8,469 nt of DNA from an uncultured Pseudomonadales bacterium (GTDB lineage: Bacteria; Pseudomonadota; Gammaproteobacteria; Pseudomonadales; IMCC2047): the NCBI GenBank assembly GCA_947258895.1, contig CAMYKE010000052.1, positions 1 to 8,469 of the forward strand. Direction: 5' to 3'. Within the stretch, counting starts at the first letter, position 1. The number at the start of each line of letters is the position of its first letter. The position numbers and the translations under genes were made by a program. This document shows positions 1 through 6,301 of this stretch, in pieces. Under the pieces are notes generated by a model that saw only the letters and a program-made list of their open reading frames with translations, had not been told where the DNA came from and searched no databases.

Positions 1-578
1 TGTGCCAAAGCCCTGTGCAAGTCAAACAGGATCTCCCGGTGCTCCGCCAAGCGCACGCGGCTTTGGAGCCAGCCAACCGCGGCCAGGCGGATGCCTGACC
101 TGACCTCGGCGACATAATGCAGGCTGGTTGCAGGGTAAAGGGATAAAGCTCCCCTGGGTAATTTTACCTGTTCATCGCCATCCTGCTTTCTGATTACCAG
201 CTCGCCTCCCTCATAGCTGTCCGGGTCAGAAAGAAACAAGGTGAAAGACAGGTCGGTTCGTGTGCCGGCGATAATCGGATCATCCACATGGGTGCCATAG
301 TGCATACCGGGAACATAACGGTTGAATATTATCTTCGCGAACTTTTCGGGTATAGCGGCGGCGCGAAACACCGGGTGTGCCAACAGGGCTTTTTCAAGCA
401 GCCTGGCCGCGCCTCTCACTTCCGGCGTCTGTGGCCGGGCCTGAAGATTGGTTTTTACCCGTTTAGCAGTGCGTCCCGCGGTCCGTTTGCCGTCCTCAAA
501 CAGGCTGTCGTCAGAAAGTGCGTCTGTGACTGCCTTCAATGTGTGGACATCCATGACGTTATCGAGGAAAATCTGCAT
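1..578 (-). CDS. piuC: PKHD-type Fe(II)/2-oxoglutarate hydroxylase, PiuC/YbiX family (partial, C-terminus off the left edge)
   Basis: The leftward frame from ATG 578 gives 192 residues with no stop before the edge, so roughly the last 30 residues of a typical ~225-residue family member are missing. The N-terminus MQIFLDNV matches the usual start of the family. The double-stranded beta-helix iron site is visible: NRYVPGMHYGTHVDDP holds H97-x-D99, LYPATSLHYV holds the distal His154, and GIRLAAVGW holds Arg164, the expected 2-oxoglutarate contact. Family members are cytoplasmic oxygenases often found beside TonB-dependent siderophore receptors and regulated by Fur; the natural substrate is not firmly known. 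A Fur-like box lies 11 bases upstream of the start. No Shine-Dalgarno sequence is visible before the ATG. The alternative start Met9 would remove the conserved first strand. Family assignment is secure; the symbol piuC versus ybiX is a naming choice. Confidence 0.93.
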   Translation of the reverse strand, partial: MQIFLDNVMDVHTLKAVTDALSDDSLFEDGKRTAGRTAKRVKTNLQARPQTPEVRGAARLLEKALLAHPVFRAAAIPEKFAKIIFNRYVPGMHYGTHVDDPIIAGTRTDLSFTLFLSDPDSYEGGELVIRKQDGDEQVKLPRGALSLYPATSLHYVAEVRSGIRLAAVGWLQSRVRLAEHREILFDLHRALA

Positions 579-588
579 GTTTATAAAT

Positions 589-607
589 GTTAATGAGAAT
601 CGTTTGC
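589..607. promoter_or_regulatory. Fur-box-like operator between divergent genes
   Basis: GTTAATGAGAATCGTTTGC matches the 19-bp Fur consensus GATAATGATAATCATTATC at 14 of 19 positions, including the AATGA and AATC cores. It lies 11 bases upstream of the hydroxylase start and 61 bases upstream of the lipoprotein start, so one site could repress both genes when iron is plentiful. Fur control of PiuC-type genes is known in other gammaproteobacteria. Control of the lipoprotein is inferred from position. Confidence 0.72.
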
Positions 608-640
608 AATTTTTTGGCGGCGGTTCGCCTGGCAATTTTT

Positions 641-668
641 ATTATCAGTGTTTGAGGAACTGGATCAA
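641..668 (-). promoter_or_regulatory. Candidate sigma70 promoter for the hydroxylase gene
   Basis: On the minus strand TTGATC (663-668) and GATAAT (641-646) are separated by 16 bases; they match the -35 at 4 of 6 and the -10 at 5 of 6 positions. Transcription would start near 634 and run through the Fur-like box into the hydroxylase. The same AT-rich patch reads TATTAT (640-645) on the plus strand and could be the -10 of the lipoprotein gene, although its only candidate -35 (TTGGCG, 615-620) is 19 bases away. Confidence 0.4.
654..658 (+). promoter_or_regulatory. Shine-Dalgarno site that fixes the lipoprotein start
   Basis: GAGGA lies 9 bases before ATG 668. With the signal peptide that follows, it shows translation is meant to begin at 668 and not at the later in-frame ATG 825 of the downstream frame, which has no comparable site and begins inside the mature domain. 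Confidence 0.75.
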
Positions 669-1535
669 TGGGAAAACGTAAAAAGCTTTGGACCAGCATG
701 AGTGTGGTCACCTTCGCGAGTGTATCTGTACTCACGGCCTGCGGTACTCAGAGAGGAGAGGAGGGCGAAGGAGATAGACAATCCGCGGTAATCGAAGAAA
801 GCTCCGCATCGCAGCTGATGCTATATGCCAAACAAGGGCGAGGGTGAAGGCGAGGGTGAAGGCGAGGGTGAAGGCGAGGAAGCATCCGCGCAGGCTGATC
901 CAGGCACCAATGATATTGCCTATCTCACCCAGCTGAGTCTGATGCGTGGTCATTTGCTGGTGGGGAATGAGCTGTACCAGGCTGGCTACATCGAGCACGC
1001 TAAAACCCATATGAACCACCCGGCGAACGAGCTTTACCCGGATATTGCACCGGCTTTCACGCGCCGAGGTGGCAAAGGGTTTGCAGATCAACTGCAGGCT
1101 TTGGCAAGCGCCGTTGAAAGTGAGGCCGGCGACCAGGCGGTGGCTGAGTCGTATGCAGTGGTTGCGAGCGCAATCAGCAGTCACGAAGCACTGGCAGGCG
1201 AGGCTATCGGTGTGGCCGATAAGCTTGAGGTGGTGGCCGCCCTGCTGCGGGTCGCCGCTGAGGAATATGGCATTGCGGTAGTCGATGGCAAGATGGAAAA
1301 CGCCCACGAGTATCAGGATGCCTACGGATTCACTCAGGTAGCCAAGATCATTGTGGCAAACGCTTCGCGGGACTCTGAAGCATATGCAACGCTGCTCGGC
1401 AAGGTGATGGCGACAATTGCTGCGCTCGATGGTATGTGGCCTGTTCTTAACCCGCCTTCGAGCTTGCCAACGGAAGCCGGCCAGCTATACGGGGCCGCCT
1501 CGCAAGTTGAGCTGCTGGCCCTGGGTTTGGAATAA
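668..1535 (+). pseudogene. Putative outer-membrane lipoprotein with Gly-Glu repeat and His-rich motif; frame broken by +1 shift near 836
   Basis: Two frames together look like one gene. The first (668-847) encodes MGKRKKLWTSMSVVTFASVS, then VLTACG: a positively charged N-region, hydrophobic core and lipobox L22-T23-A24-C25. Gly26 after the Cys suggests outer-membrane sorting. It stops at TGA 845. The next frame (open from 819) continues with (GE)n and a mostly helical, Ala-rich domain to 1535. Removing one G from GGG 836-838 joins them as AKQGEGEGE and gives a 288-residue lipoprotein. The mature domain has GHLLVGNELY and EHAKTHMNHP, placing His95, 110, 114 and 117 close together (restored numbering), possibly a metal site. 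I do not recognise the family. Its position opposite piuC across a Fur-like box suggests an iron-linked role. The break could be a real mutation, a sequencing or assembly error, or recoding; intact coding after the shift suggests it is recent or artefactual. Confidence 0.72.
837..879 (+). repeat. 12-bp tandem repeat encoding Gly-Glu
   Basis: The unit GGCGAGGGTGAA is repeated exactly three times (837-848, 849-860, 861-872), followed by a partial fourth copy GGCGAGG (873-879). In the downstream lipoprotein frame each unit encodes Gly-Glu-Gly-Glu, forming an acidic linker after the lipid anchor. Because the unit is a multiple of three, gain or loss of copies changes linker length but not frame. 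In the signal-peptide frame the first unit creates the TGA stop at 845. Confidence 0.95.
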
Positions 1536-1639
1536 CTGTCCGCGGTTGCATGCCTGTCGTTCGGTGTGATGAGTCCCATCTGGATTGGCTCCCTCCCGCC
1601 CGCATTCAGGCTTTGTGGATTAGCCACGGGTGTCCAGCA

Positions 1640-1993
1640 ATGAAATTATTTTGGCTGATTTCGGGAGGGATTTCGCTGGCGTTGGGTCTCCTGGGCGTGG
1701 CGTTGCCCTTGCTGCCGACAGTGCCTTTTCTGCTGCTGTCTGCCTTTTGTTTTTCACAGTCATCTGAACGCCTGCATGACTGGCTTATCAATCACCCCGC
1801 CTTCGGCCCGGTCATTCACAACTGGCGAGATACAGGTGCGATCAGCCAGCGCGCCAAGATGTTGGCATCGCTATCACTTGTACTCGTGCTTGTGATCTCT
1901 GTTGTAATGGGCTTGCGCTTCCACCTGCTTGCACTGCAGGTCATTGTTCTGGTTGGAGTAGCTATCTTTATCTGGACACGCCCCAGCGACTAG
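1640..1993 (+). CDS. DUF454 (YbaN-family) small inner-membrane protein
   Basis: The protein has 117 residues when started at ATG 1640. MKLFWLISGGISLALGLLGV opens a first membrane segment, followed by LPLLPTVPFLLLSAFCFSQS and SERLHDWLINHPAFG, the conserved DUF454 signature also seen in E. coli YbaN. Two more hydrophobic stretches lie at about residues 74-90 and 94-111, giving three to four membrane segments. An upstream in-frame ATG at 1550 would add 30 residues without family resemblance, so 1640 is preferred although its ribosome site is weak. The molecular function of the family is unknown. It begins about 100 bases after the lipoprotein stop on the same strand, so cotranscription is possible. 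Confidence 0.88.
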   Translation: MKLFWLISGGISLALGLLGVALPLLPTVPFLLLSAFCFSQSSERLHDWLINHPAFGPVIHNWRDTGAISQRAKMLASLSLVLVLVISVVMGLRFHLLALQVIVLVGVAIFIWTRPSD

Positions 1994-2294
1994 GTTGGCA
2001 TGCAAAGGACAGTCTGTAGTCCGTCGATCTCGCCATGAATAGGCCTTGTTCAACAGCCACCGGGTCCTGGAAGGATCAATCGGTTTATTCGGCAGCATCG
2101 GCTTCACCGTGAATCGTGGCGATAGCGCGATTACTTGGAGCGCCGTACAATGGCGCACAACTGCTAGCGCGCCACCGGGTTGCAAGCGGGTGCCTTGTGA
2201 TGCCAGCTCCTTCGCTGCACAATTTTTTCTGCGGCGCCGGAGCGGATCTGGAGGGATCGCCGGGGTAGATCGGGATGCATTGGGGAAACAGTAG
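1994..2294. other. Intergenic region, no gene supported
   Basis: 301 bases between the DUF454 gene and the oxidoreductase. An 82-codon frame from TTG 2046 ends exactly at the oxidoreductase start, but it has low-complexity, unrecognisable sequence and no ribosome site. The 10-mer GCCACCGGGT occurs twice (2056-2065 and 2171-2180), without clear meaning. No convincing terminator or promoter is visible. Confidence 0.5.
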
Positions 2295-3362
2295 ATGACA
2301 GTATTCGAAAATTCGTCAATATTTTCGTCCCTGGGCGTTGCCCTCGTTGGCTACGGCTCTGTCAGCCAGGTATTTCACGCGCCCCTGATATCCGCCAACA
2401 ACTCCCTGCGGCTGACAACAGTAGTATCCTCGAAACCGGACAGCGTACACCGGGACCTGCCGGGCGTACGCGTGGAGCCGTCGCTGGACGCAGTGCTGGC
2501 GGATCCGAATATTGATCTGGCGGTGGTTGCGACGCCCAACGCCACCCATTTTTCGATCGCGGAGCGACTCCTGAAGGCAGGAAAGCACACCCTCGTGGAC
2601 AAGCCCTTTACCGTTCGCGAGAATGAGGCCCGCGCGCTCGCGCAGCTCGCTGCAGCACGAGGTTTGGTGCTGGCCGCATTTCACAATCGGCGCTGGGATG
2701 CGGATTTCCTGACGTTGCAGCAGCTTGTCGCCGGCGGTCGGCTTGGCGAATTGCAAACCCTGGAATCCAGTTTTAATCGCTTCAGGCCCCAACCGCGCGA
2801 CCGCTGGCGGGAGCAGCCGGGCAGCGGTAGCGGGCTGCTCTATGACCTGGGACCTCACCTGATCGACCAGGCGGTGCAATTGTTTGGCATGCCGGATGCA
2901 ATCTGGGCGGACCTGGCTTGCCAGCGTCCAGGGGCCCAGGTCGACGATTACTTTCATCTCGTCATGAAATTTGGCGAACGTCGCGCAATTCTCCATGCCA
3001 GCATGATGGTCGCCGGGCCATCTGCCAGGTTTGCCGCCCACGGATCGAAAGCAAGCTATGTCAAGACGGGGCTTGATCCTCAGGAGGATGCGCTTAAGGC
3101 GGGCTTGACACCCGGGGGGCCCGGTTGGGGTGTAGAGGAGGAATCCTTGTGGGGCGAGCTGACCACGCCTGGGGCCGATTCGATGCAGCGCGAACGGATT
3201 CCTTCCCGGGCCGGTTGCTACCCCGAGTTATACCAGCGCTTGTATGAAGCGATAGCCCTGGGAAAACGGTCTCCCGTTACAGCGCGCGAGGCTTGTCAAA
3301 ACATTGCGCTACTGGAGGCGGCGCTGGAGAGTAATCGGGTCGGCGCGCGCATTGATTTGTAA
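2295..3362 (+). CDS. Gfo/Idh/MocA-family NAD(P)-dependent oxidoreductase, YdgJ-like
   Basis: The protein has 355 residues, close to the ~345 of E. coli YdgJ, and shares long blocks with it: FHAPLI, PNIDLAVVATPNATHF, AGKHTLVDKPFTV, FHNRRWDADFLTL, RFRPQPRDRWREQ and SYVKTGLDPQE. The N-terminal Rossmann fold carries the dinucleotide motif VGYGSVS (residues 18-24). Lys103 in DKP and the DLGPH motif (Asp184, His188) are the usual catalytic residues of the family. Members oxidise or reduce sugars, polyols or inositols in the cytoplasm; the substrate cannot be read from sequence. ATG 2295 is preceded by GGGGAA (2282-2287), 7 bases away. The N-terminus is about eight residues longer than in YdgJ. It is flanked by long gaps on both sides, so it is probably transcribed alone. 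Confidence 0.93.
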   Translation: MTVFENSSIFSSLGVALVGYGSVSQVFHAPLISANNSLRLTTVVSSKPDSVHRDLPGVRVEPSLDAVLADPNIDLAVVATPNATHFSIAERLLKAGKHTLVDKPFTVRENEARALAQLAAARGLVLAAFHNRRWDADFLTLQQLVAGGRLGELQTLESSFNRFRPQPRDRWREQPGSGSGLLYDLGPHLIDQAVQLFGMPDAIWADLACQRPGAQVDDYFHLVMKFGERRAILHASMMVAGPSARFAAHGSKASYVKTGLDPQEDALKAGLTPGGPGWGVEEESLWGELTTPGADSMQRERIPSRAGCYPELYQRLYEAIALGKRSPVTAREACQNIALLEAALESNRVGARIDL

Positions 3363-3804
3363 GGCGCTCACAGCGGGAGCAAGGTTTACCACGGATCAAC
3401 TTATACCAGCGTAAACAGGCGTCTTGGAATGCAAAAAAACCGGTGCGCCCAATGGCCGTGCAACCCGCAATTACGCTGCTCAAGTGTCCGGGTGTGCGGC
3501 GGAGCCGAAGGGTAATTGGGCAGGGCCCTCACTAAAGCAGTGCTAATTCTGCTCATTCTCGCTTGCCTTGAGCAATCGGGGTGATTATTCTTCTTGTACC
3601 CCGGTATAGATTGCTGAAGCGACTGGGCGACGGGTAACTGCCAAACATCCGCAATCCCGGCGCCGGTCCTGCTGCGTATCCTGTTCACCCTGGAGGGCGG
3701 GTGGCCGAGGCGACAGGCCAGCCTGGCGAGGCTCTGACAAGATCTCGCGAGCGACGGGTGCCTGCTGCGTACCGGAAAATTTTAACGACAAGAGGGGCTG
3801 TACC
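3363..3804. other. Long intergenic region, no gene supported
   Basis: 442 bases between the oxidoreductase and kinase genes. The short open frames on the minus strand look like chance products of GC-rich DNA: Arg/Pro-rich, with no recognisable domain and no ribosome sites. TATAGA at 3605-3610 could be a -10 element but lacks a good -35. A weak hairpin GGGGT/ACCCC (arms ending near 3601) has a 15-base loop. A small RNA or a decayed gene is possible, but I cannot support either. Confidence 0.5.
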
Positions 3805-4752
3805 ATGAGCATAGGGGTAATGGGTGAGGCGCTGATCGACTTGATCGGCCAGGCGGACGGCAGCTTCCGGCCGTATCTCGGGGGATCTCCCGTCAACGTG
3901 GCGATAGCTTTGGGCTGCCAGGGCGCGGCATGCAGTTATCTGGCGCCGCTGTCGCGGGATGACTTCGGGGACGAGTTCTACCAGCGGCTGCAGGACAGCG
4001 GGGTTAGCGCGGACAACGAACACCGCTCCAACCGGCCGACTTCGTTGGCCATGGTCCGGCTCAGTTCAGGGGGGCAGCCGAGCTACACTTTTTACCGCGA
4101 GGGGGTCGCGGACCGCGATTACGACGTCCCCTCGGTAGTGGCCCGCATGCCGGGTGACATGACGGCGTTGCACGCGGGGTCGCTGGCGCTGGTTCCCGAC
4201 GACCAGCCGCGCATCCGTGAACTGTTCGAATCATTCAAAGCCCGTGGCGTGGCGATCTGCATGGACGCCAATATGCGCCCCGGAGTGGTGGACGATGTGG
4301 ATTCCTACATCGCTGGCGTACGCGCCCTGTTCCCCCTCTGTGACCTGGTCAAGGCCAGCGACGAGGATTTGGAACTGCTCGGCCTGCACGGAGATCTACC
4401 AGATATTGCAAAGCAGTTGCGCGAGGAAATGGGCGGCGGCCTGGTGGCGTTAACGGCGGGAGCAGAGGGCGCGCTGATGTACAATGACTCGGGATTGGTG
4501 CAACGGCCGGGCTTTCGTGTCTCCCAGGTGGTGGATGCCGTCGGCTGTGGTGACTGCTTCCAGGCCGGGATGTTGGGGGCGCTGTTCCGCGCCGGCGTGC
4601 TGGACCCCAACTCGCTGTCCACGCTGTCCGCCGAGATACTCGACGACGTAGTGCAACACGCGTCCGCTACGGCGGCGATCAACGTCACCCGCGCCGGCTG
4701 CCAGCCGCCGTCGTTGGAGGAGGTGGAACAGTTCCTGAAGGACAGCGCCTGA
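3805..4752 (+). CDS. PfkB-family carbohydrate kinase, fructokinase-like
   Basis: The protein has 315 residues, typical of ribokinase/PfkB sugar kinases, which phosphorylate a sugar hydroxyl with ATP in the cytoplasm. The N-terminus GEALIDLI and GGSPVNVAIALG (residues 26-37) form the sugar-binding part of PfkB signature 1, followed by LAPLSRDDFGDEF. Signature 2 is DAVGCGDCFQAGM (residues 244-256), with Asp250 as the expected catalytic base. Its anion hole reads GCGD instead of the usual GAGD. DANMRP (154-159) matches the fructokinase pattern D-x-N-x-R. GAGGGG (3792-3797) lies 7 bases before ATG 3805, a strong ribosome site. Fructokinase is the best guess; 2-keto-3-deoxygluconate kinase or another sugar kinase remains possible. 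A weak terminator-like hairpin follows. Confidence 0.9.
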   Translation: MSIGVMGEALIDLIGQADGSFRPYLGGSPVNVAIALGCQGAACSYLAPLSRDDFGDEFYQRLQDSGVSADNEHRSNRPTSLAMVRLSSGGQPSYTFYREGVADRDYDVPSVVARMPGDMTALHAGSLALVPDDQPRIRELFESFKARGVAICMDANMRPGVVDDVDSYIAGVRALFPLCDLVKASDEDLELLGLHGDLPDIAKQLREEMGGGLVALTAGAEGALMYNDSGLVQRPGFRVSQVVDAVGCGDCFQAGMLGALFRAGVLDPNSLSTLSAEILDDVVQHASATAAINVTRAGCQPPSLEEVEQFLKDSA

Positions 4753-5079
4753 AACGCCTGATCCGGGGAGTTTAGTGTGACGGGACCCGCTGCGTCGGGT
4801 TCCTTGCTCTGGGCGGTCTGAATTCCTGCTCGATACAACATGGTGCCTTTCAGATGCGCTCCGCTTCCCAGGCGCTATCCTTGCACCGCGATTCAGCGTC
4901 CGGCAGTTCGATCCCGTTATTCGAAAAACACTGAACCGGGTGACCGCCAGCGCGGATCGGTCGTTTAGCAGGGTTAGGCTGCTTATCACACGTGGGTCTT
5001 GTCCAGCATCTGTTACTCGCAGGCCCCGGTTCGACAGGTTGTAGCGCTCCGGATTCCCAACCCAATTAGAGATCACCCA
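4753..5079. other. Intergenic region with one hairpin, no gene supported
   Basis: 327 bases between the kinase and the DHFR-like gene. It holds the hairpin at 4782-4803 and otherwise no recognisable gene, RNA or repeat. The frame of the next gene is open back to 4999, but the extension has no family resemblance. Confidence 0.5.
4782..4803 (+). terminator. Hairpin after the kinase gene, weak terminator candidate
   Basis: GGGACCCG (4782-4789) pairs with CGGGTTCC (4796-4803) across a 6-base loop, giving 8 pairs including one G-U. It starts 30 bases after the kinase stop. The following TTGCTCT is only moderately T-rich, so this is not a textbook intrinsic terminator. Confidence 0.42.
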
Positions 5080-5643
5080 ATGAAATGCTTCGTTTTCATC
5101 GCTGCCAGTGTCGATGGATTTATCGCTGACGAAGACGGCGGCGTCGATTGGCTCGATACTGCGGGAAACCCGAACGCAGATATGGGGGAGCAGGCGGACA
5201 TGGGATTTAACACGTTCATTGAAGCCGTGGATTGCATGATCATGGGCAGGGGTACAATGGAAACGCTATCCGGCTTCGATCTGGCACCCGAAGAATGGCC
5301 TTACCGCGGTGTCAGGGTGATCGTACTCAGTAATTCGCTGACGCAGCCGCCAGGAAATCTCAAGGATCGCGTAGAGATGTATTCGGGAGACCCGGGTGAG
5401 CTGATCGAAAAGCTCGAAAGCGAAGGACACTCGCACGCATACATAGACGGTGGCAAGACCATACAGTCCTTCCTGGACCTGCAGTTGATTCACGAAATGA
5501 CCTTGACCATCGCGCCCGTGATTCTCGGTGCGGGCATACCGCTTTTCGGGAGGTCAAGGCAGAGCTATAAATTGGAGAATACGGGGGTAGAGGTTTTCCC
5601 AAACGACTTTGTACAGTTGCGCTACGCGGTGCGTTGCCGGTAA
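5080..5643 (+). CDS. Dihydrofolate-reductase-like protein (RibD C-terminal domain, YyaP/YwjB type)
   Basis: The protein has 187 residues when started at ATG 5080. MKCFVFIAASVDGFIADEDG is the classic first strand and loop of this family, MIMGRGTME (54-61) and VRVIVLSNS follow, and YIDGGKTIQSFL (121-132) is the conserved nucleotide-binding segment. The C-terminus has IHEMTLTIAPVILGAGIPLF. Members resemble dihydrofolate reductase and the reductase domain of riboflavin enzyme RibD and probably bind NADPH; the substrate of stand-alone copies is usually unknown. An upstream in-frame start at 4999 would add 27 residues lacking family similarity, so 5080 is preferred although the ribosome site (AGAG about 8 bases upstream) is weak. 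It ends 45 bases before the convergent gene at 5689. Confidence 0.9.
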   Translation: MKCFVFIAASVDGFIADEDGGVDWLDTAGNPNADMGEQADMGFNTFIEAVDCMIMGRGTMETLSGFDLAPEEWPYRGVRVIVLSNSLTQPPGNLKDRVEMYSGDPGELIEKLESEGHSHAYIDGGKTIQSFLDLQLIHEMTLTIAPVILGAGIPLFGRSRQSYKLENTGVEVFPNDFVQLRYAVRCR

Positions 5644-5662
5644 TGCTCCAGCGGTTGCTCCT

Positions 5663-5679
5663 GGCCGGGTGTTTCGGCC
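5663..5679. terminator. Short hairpin between convergent genes
   Basis: GGCCG (5663-5667) pairs with CGGCC (5675-5679) over a 7-base loop, between the stops of two convergent genes. The stem is only 5 bp and no T-tract follows on either strand, so termination here is speculative. Confidence 0.22.
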
Positions 5680-5688
5680 CCAATCCTG

Positions 5689-6198
5689 TTATTTGTGCAA
5701 TGCCCGCTGCTTGAGGAGGGCGAGGGTTTCCCTGGCCCGGGCATAGCTGCCGGCCAGAAAGTCATCGGGCTGCACCTGCTCCAGCCAGCGCACCCAGGCG
5801 GCGACCGCGTCGATTTCCCGTGGCTTGAGGAGGGTGAAACGGGGCGCGAAAAAGTCGTCCCAGTGTTCCGGCTCGGGGCTGCGGTCCAGGCAGCCAAGAA
5901 GTGAATCGAGATAGTTGAGGTCGTAGCGGTTTTCCCGCAGACTGGAAGCCAGCGCGCCGGGCAGGTAAAAACAGAAGGCCGTGGGTGAGAACCAGAACAC
6001 GGCATCGCAGGCCTTTTCGAGCAGCGCGACGTCGACATCCCGCCAGTGCAGTCCGGCGAAGGACATCACCTCCTCGTATTCCGTGTCAGACAGCTGCATC
6101 GAGTCGCTCATCTCGACGGGCGGTGAGCGCTCCGCAAAGGCCTCCTCGATGAGTTCGATGATTACCGCGCGCTCTGCCTGTTCATGGTATTGAGTCAT
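5689..6198 (-). CDS. DUF6714-type protein of unknown function
   Basis: The protein has 169 residues, soluble and acidic, with no signal peptide or membrane segment. ELIEEAFAERSPP near the N-terminus, followed by DAVFWFSPTAFCFYLPGALA (residues 65-84), has the look of the DUF6714 family. The rest is helical and Trp/Leu-rich (AAWVRWLEQV near residue 138). The family has no known function. The ATG at 6198 lacks a Shine-Dalgarno site and is immediately preceded by an 18-base palindrome that could form a hairpin. It is downstream of the ompA-like gene on the same strand, 103 bases away, so it may share that transcript if the hairpin at 6269-6291 does not end it. The family call is from memory of the motif pattern. 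Confidence 0.78.
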   Translation of the reverse strand: MTQYHEQAERAVIIELIEEAFAERSPPVEMSDSMQLSDTEYEEVMSFAGLHWRDVDVALLEKACDAVFWFSPTAFCFYLPGALASSLRENRYDLNYLDSLLGCLDRSPEPEHWDDFFAPRFTLLKPREIDAVAAWVRWLEQVQPDDFLAGSYARARETLALLKQRALHK

Positions 6199-6216
6199 TG
6201 AAACCCGGGCGTTTCA
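6199..6216. repeat. Palindrome abutting the DUF6714 start codon
   Basis: TGAAAC (6199-6204) and GTTTCA (6211-6216) are inverted arms around CCGGGC. The palindrome ends at the base before the ATG, where a ribosome site would normally be. It could be a protein-binding operator or an RNA hairpin limiting translation; both are inference. Confidence 0.5.
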
Positions 6217-6268
6217 GTTGCTGATCCGGTGGCCGGGAACTGCACGGTAACCCGCGGCTCGACGCGCC

Positions 6269-6291
6269 ATCGCAGCAGCGTCGGCTGCGAT
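6269..6291 (-). terminator. Hairpin just downstream of the ompA-like gene, terminator candidate
   Basis: ATCGCAGC (6269-6276) and GCTGCGAT (6284-6291) form a perfect 8-bp stem with a 7-base loop, 11 bases beyond the ompA-like stop. No T-tract follows on the minus strand, so it may be a transcript-stabilising 3' stem or a Rho-related pause rather than an intrinsic terminator. Confidence 0.4.
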
Positions 6292-6301
6292 ACGCCCGGT
6301 T

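Noticed and set aside
580..585. TATAAA with TTGCAA about 18 bases upstream as the hydroxylase promoter
   Set aside because: The -10 would sit one base before the ATG, putting the transcript start inside the gene and removing the conserved N-terminus.
837..879. Tandem repeat as an on/off phase-variation switch
   Set aside because: The unit is 12 bp, so copy-number change keeps the frame. The break needs a one-base event, most simply in GGG 836-838.
732..1307. 191-codon minus-strand frame
   Set aside because: It is the opposite-strand shadow of the lipoprotein gene; its Phe-Thr-Leu-Ala repeat is just the complement of the Gly-Glu repeat.
2046..2294. 82-codon frame ending right at the oxidoreductase start
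   Set aside because: TTG start, no ribosome site, odd composition and no recognisable motif.
3585..4023. Minus-strand frames over the kinase start and upstream gap
   Set aside because: Arg/Pro-rich shadow frames overlapping a well-supported kinase, with no ribosome sites.
5024..5038. tRNA T-arm-like sequence containing GGTTCGA
   Set aside because: The flanking bases do not form a T stem, and no acceptor, D or anticodon arm is present.
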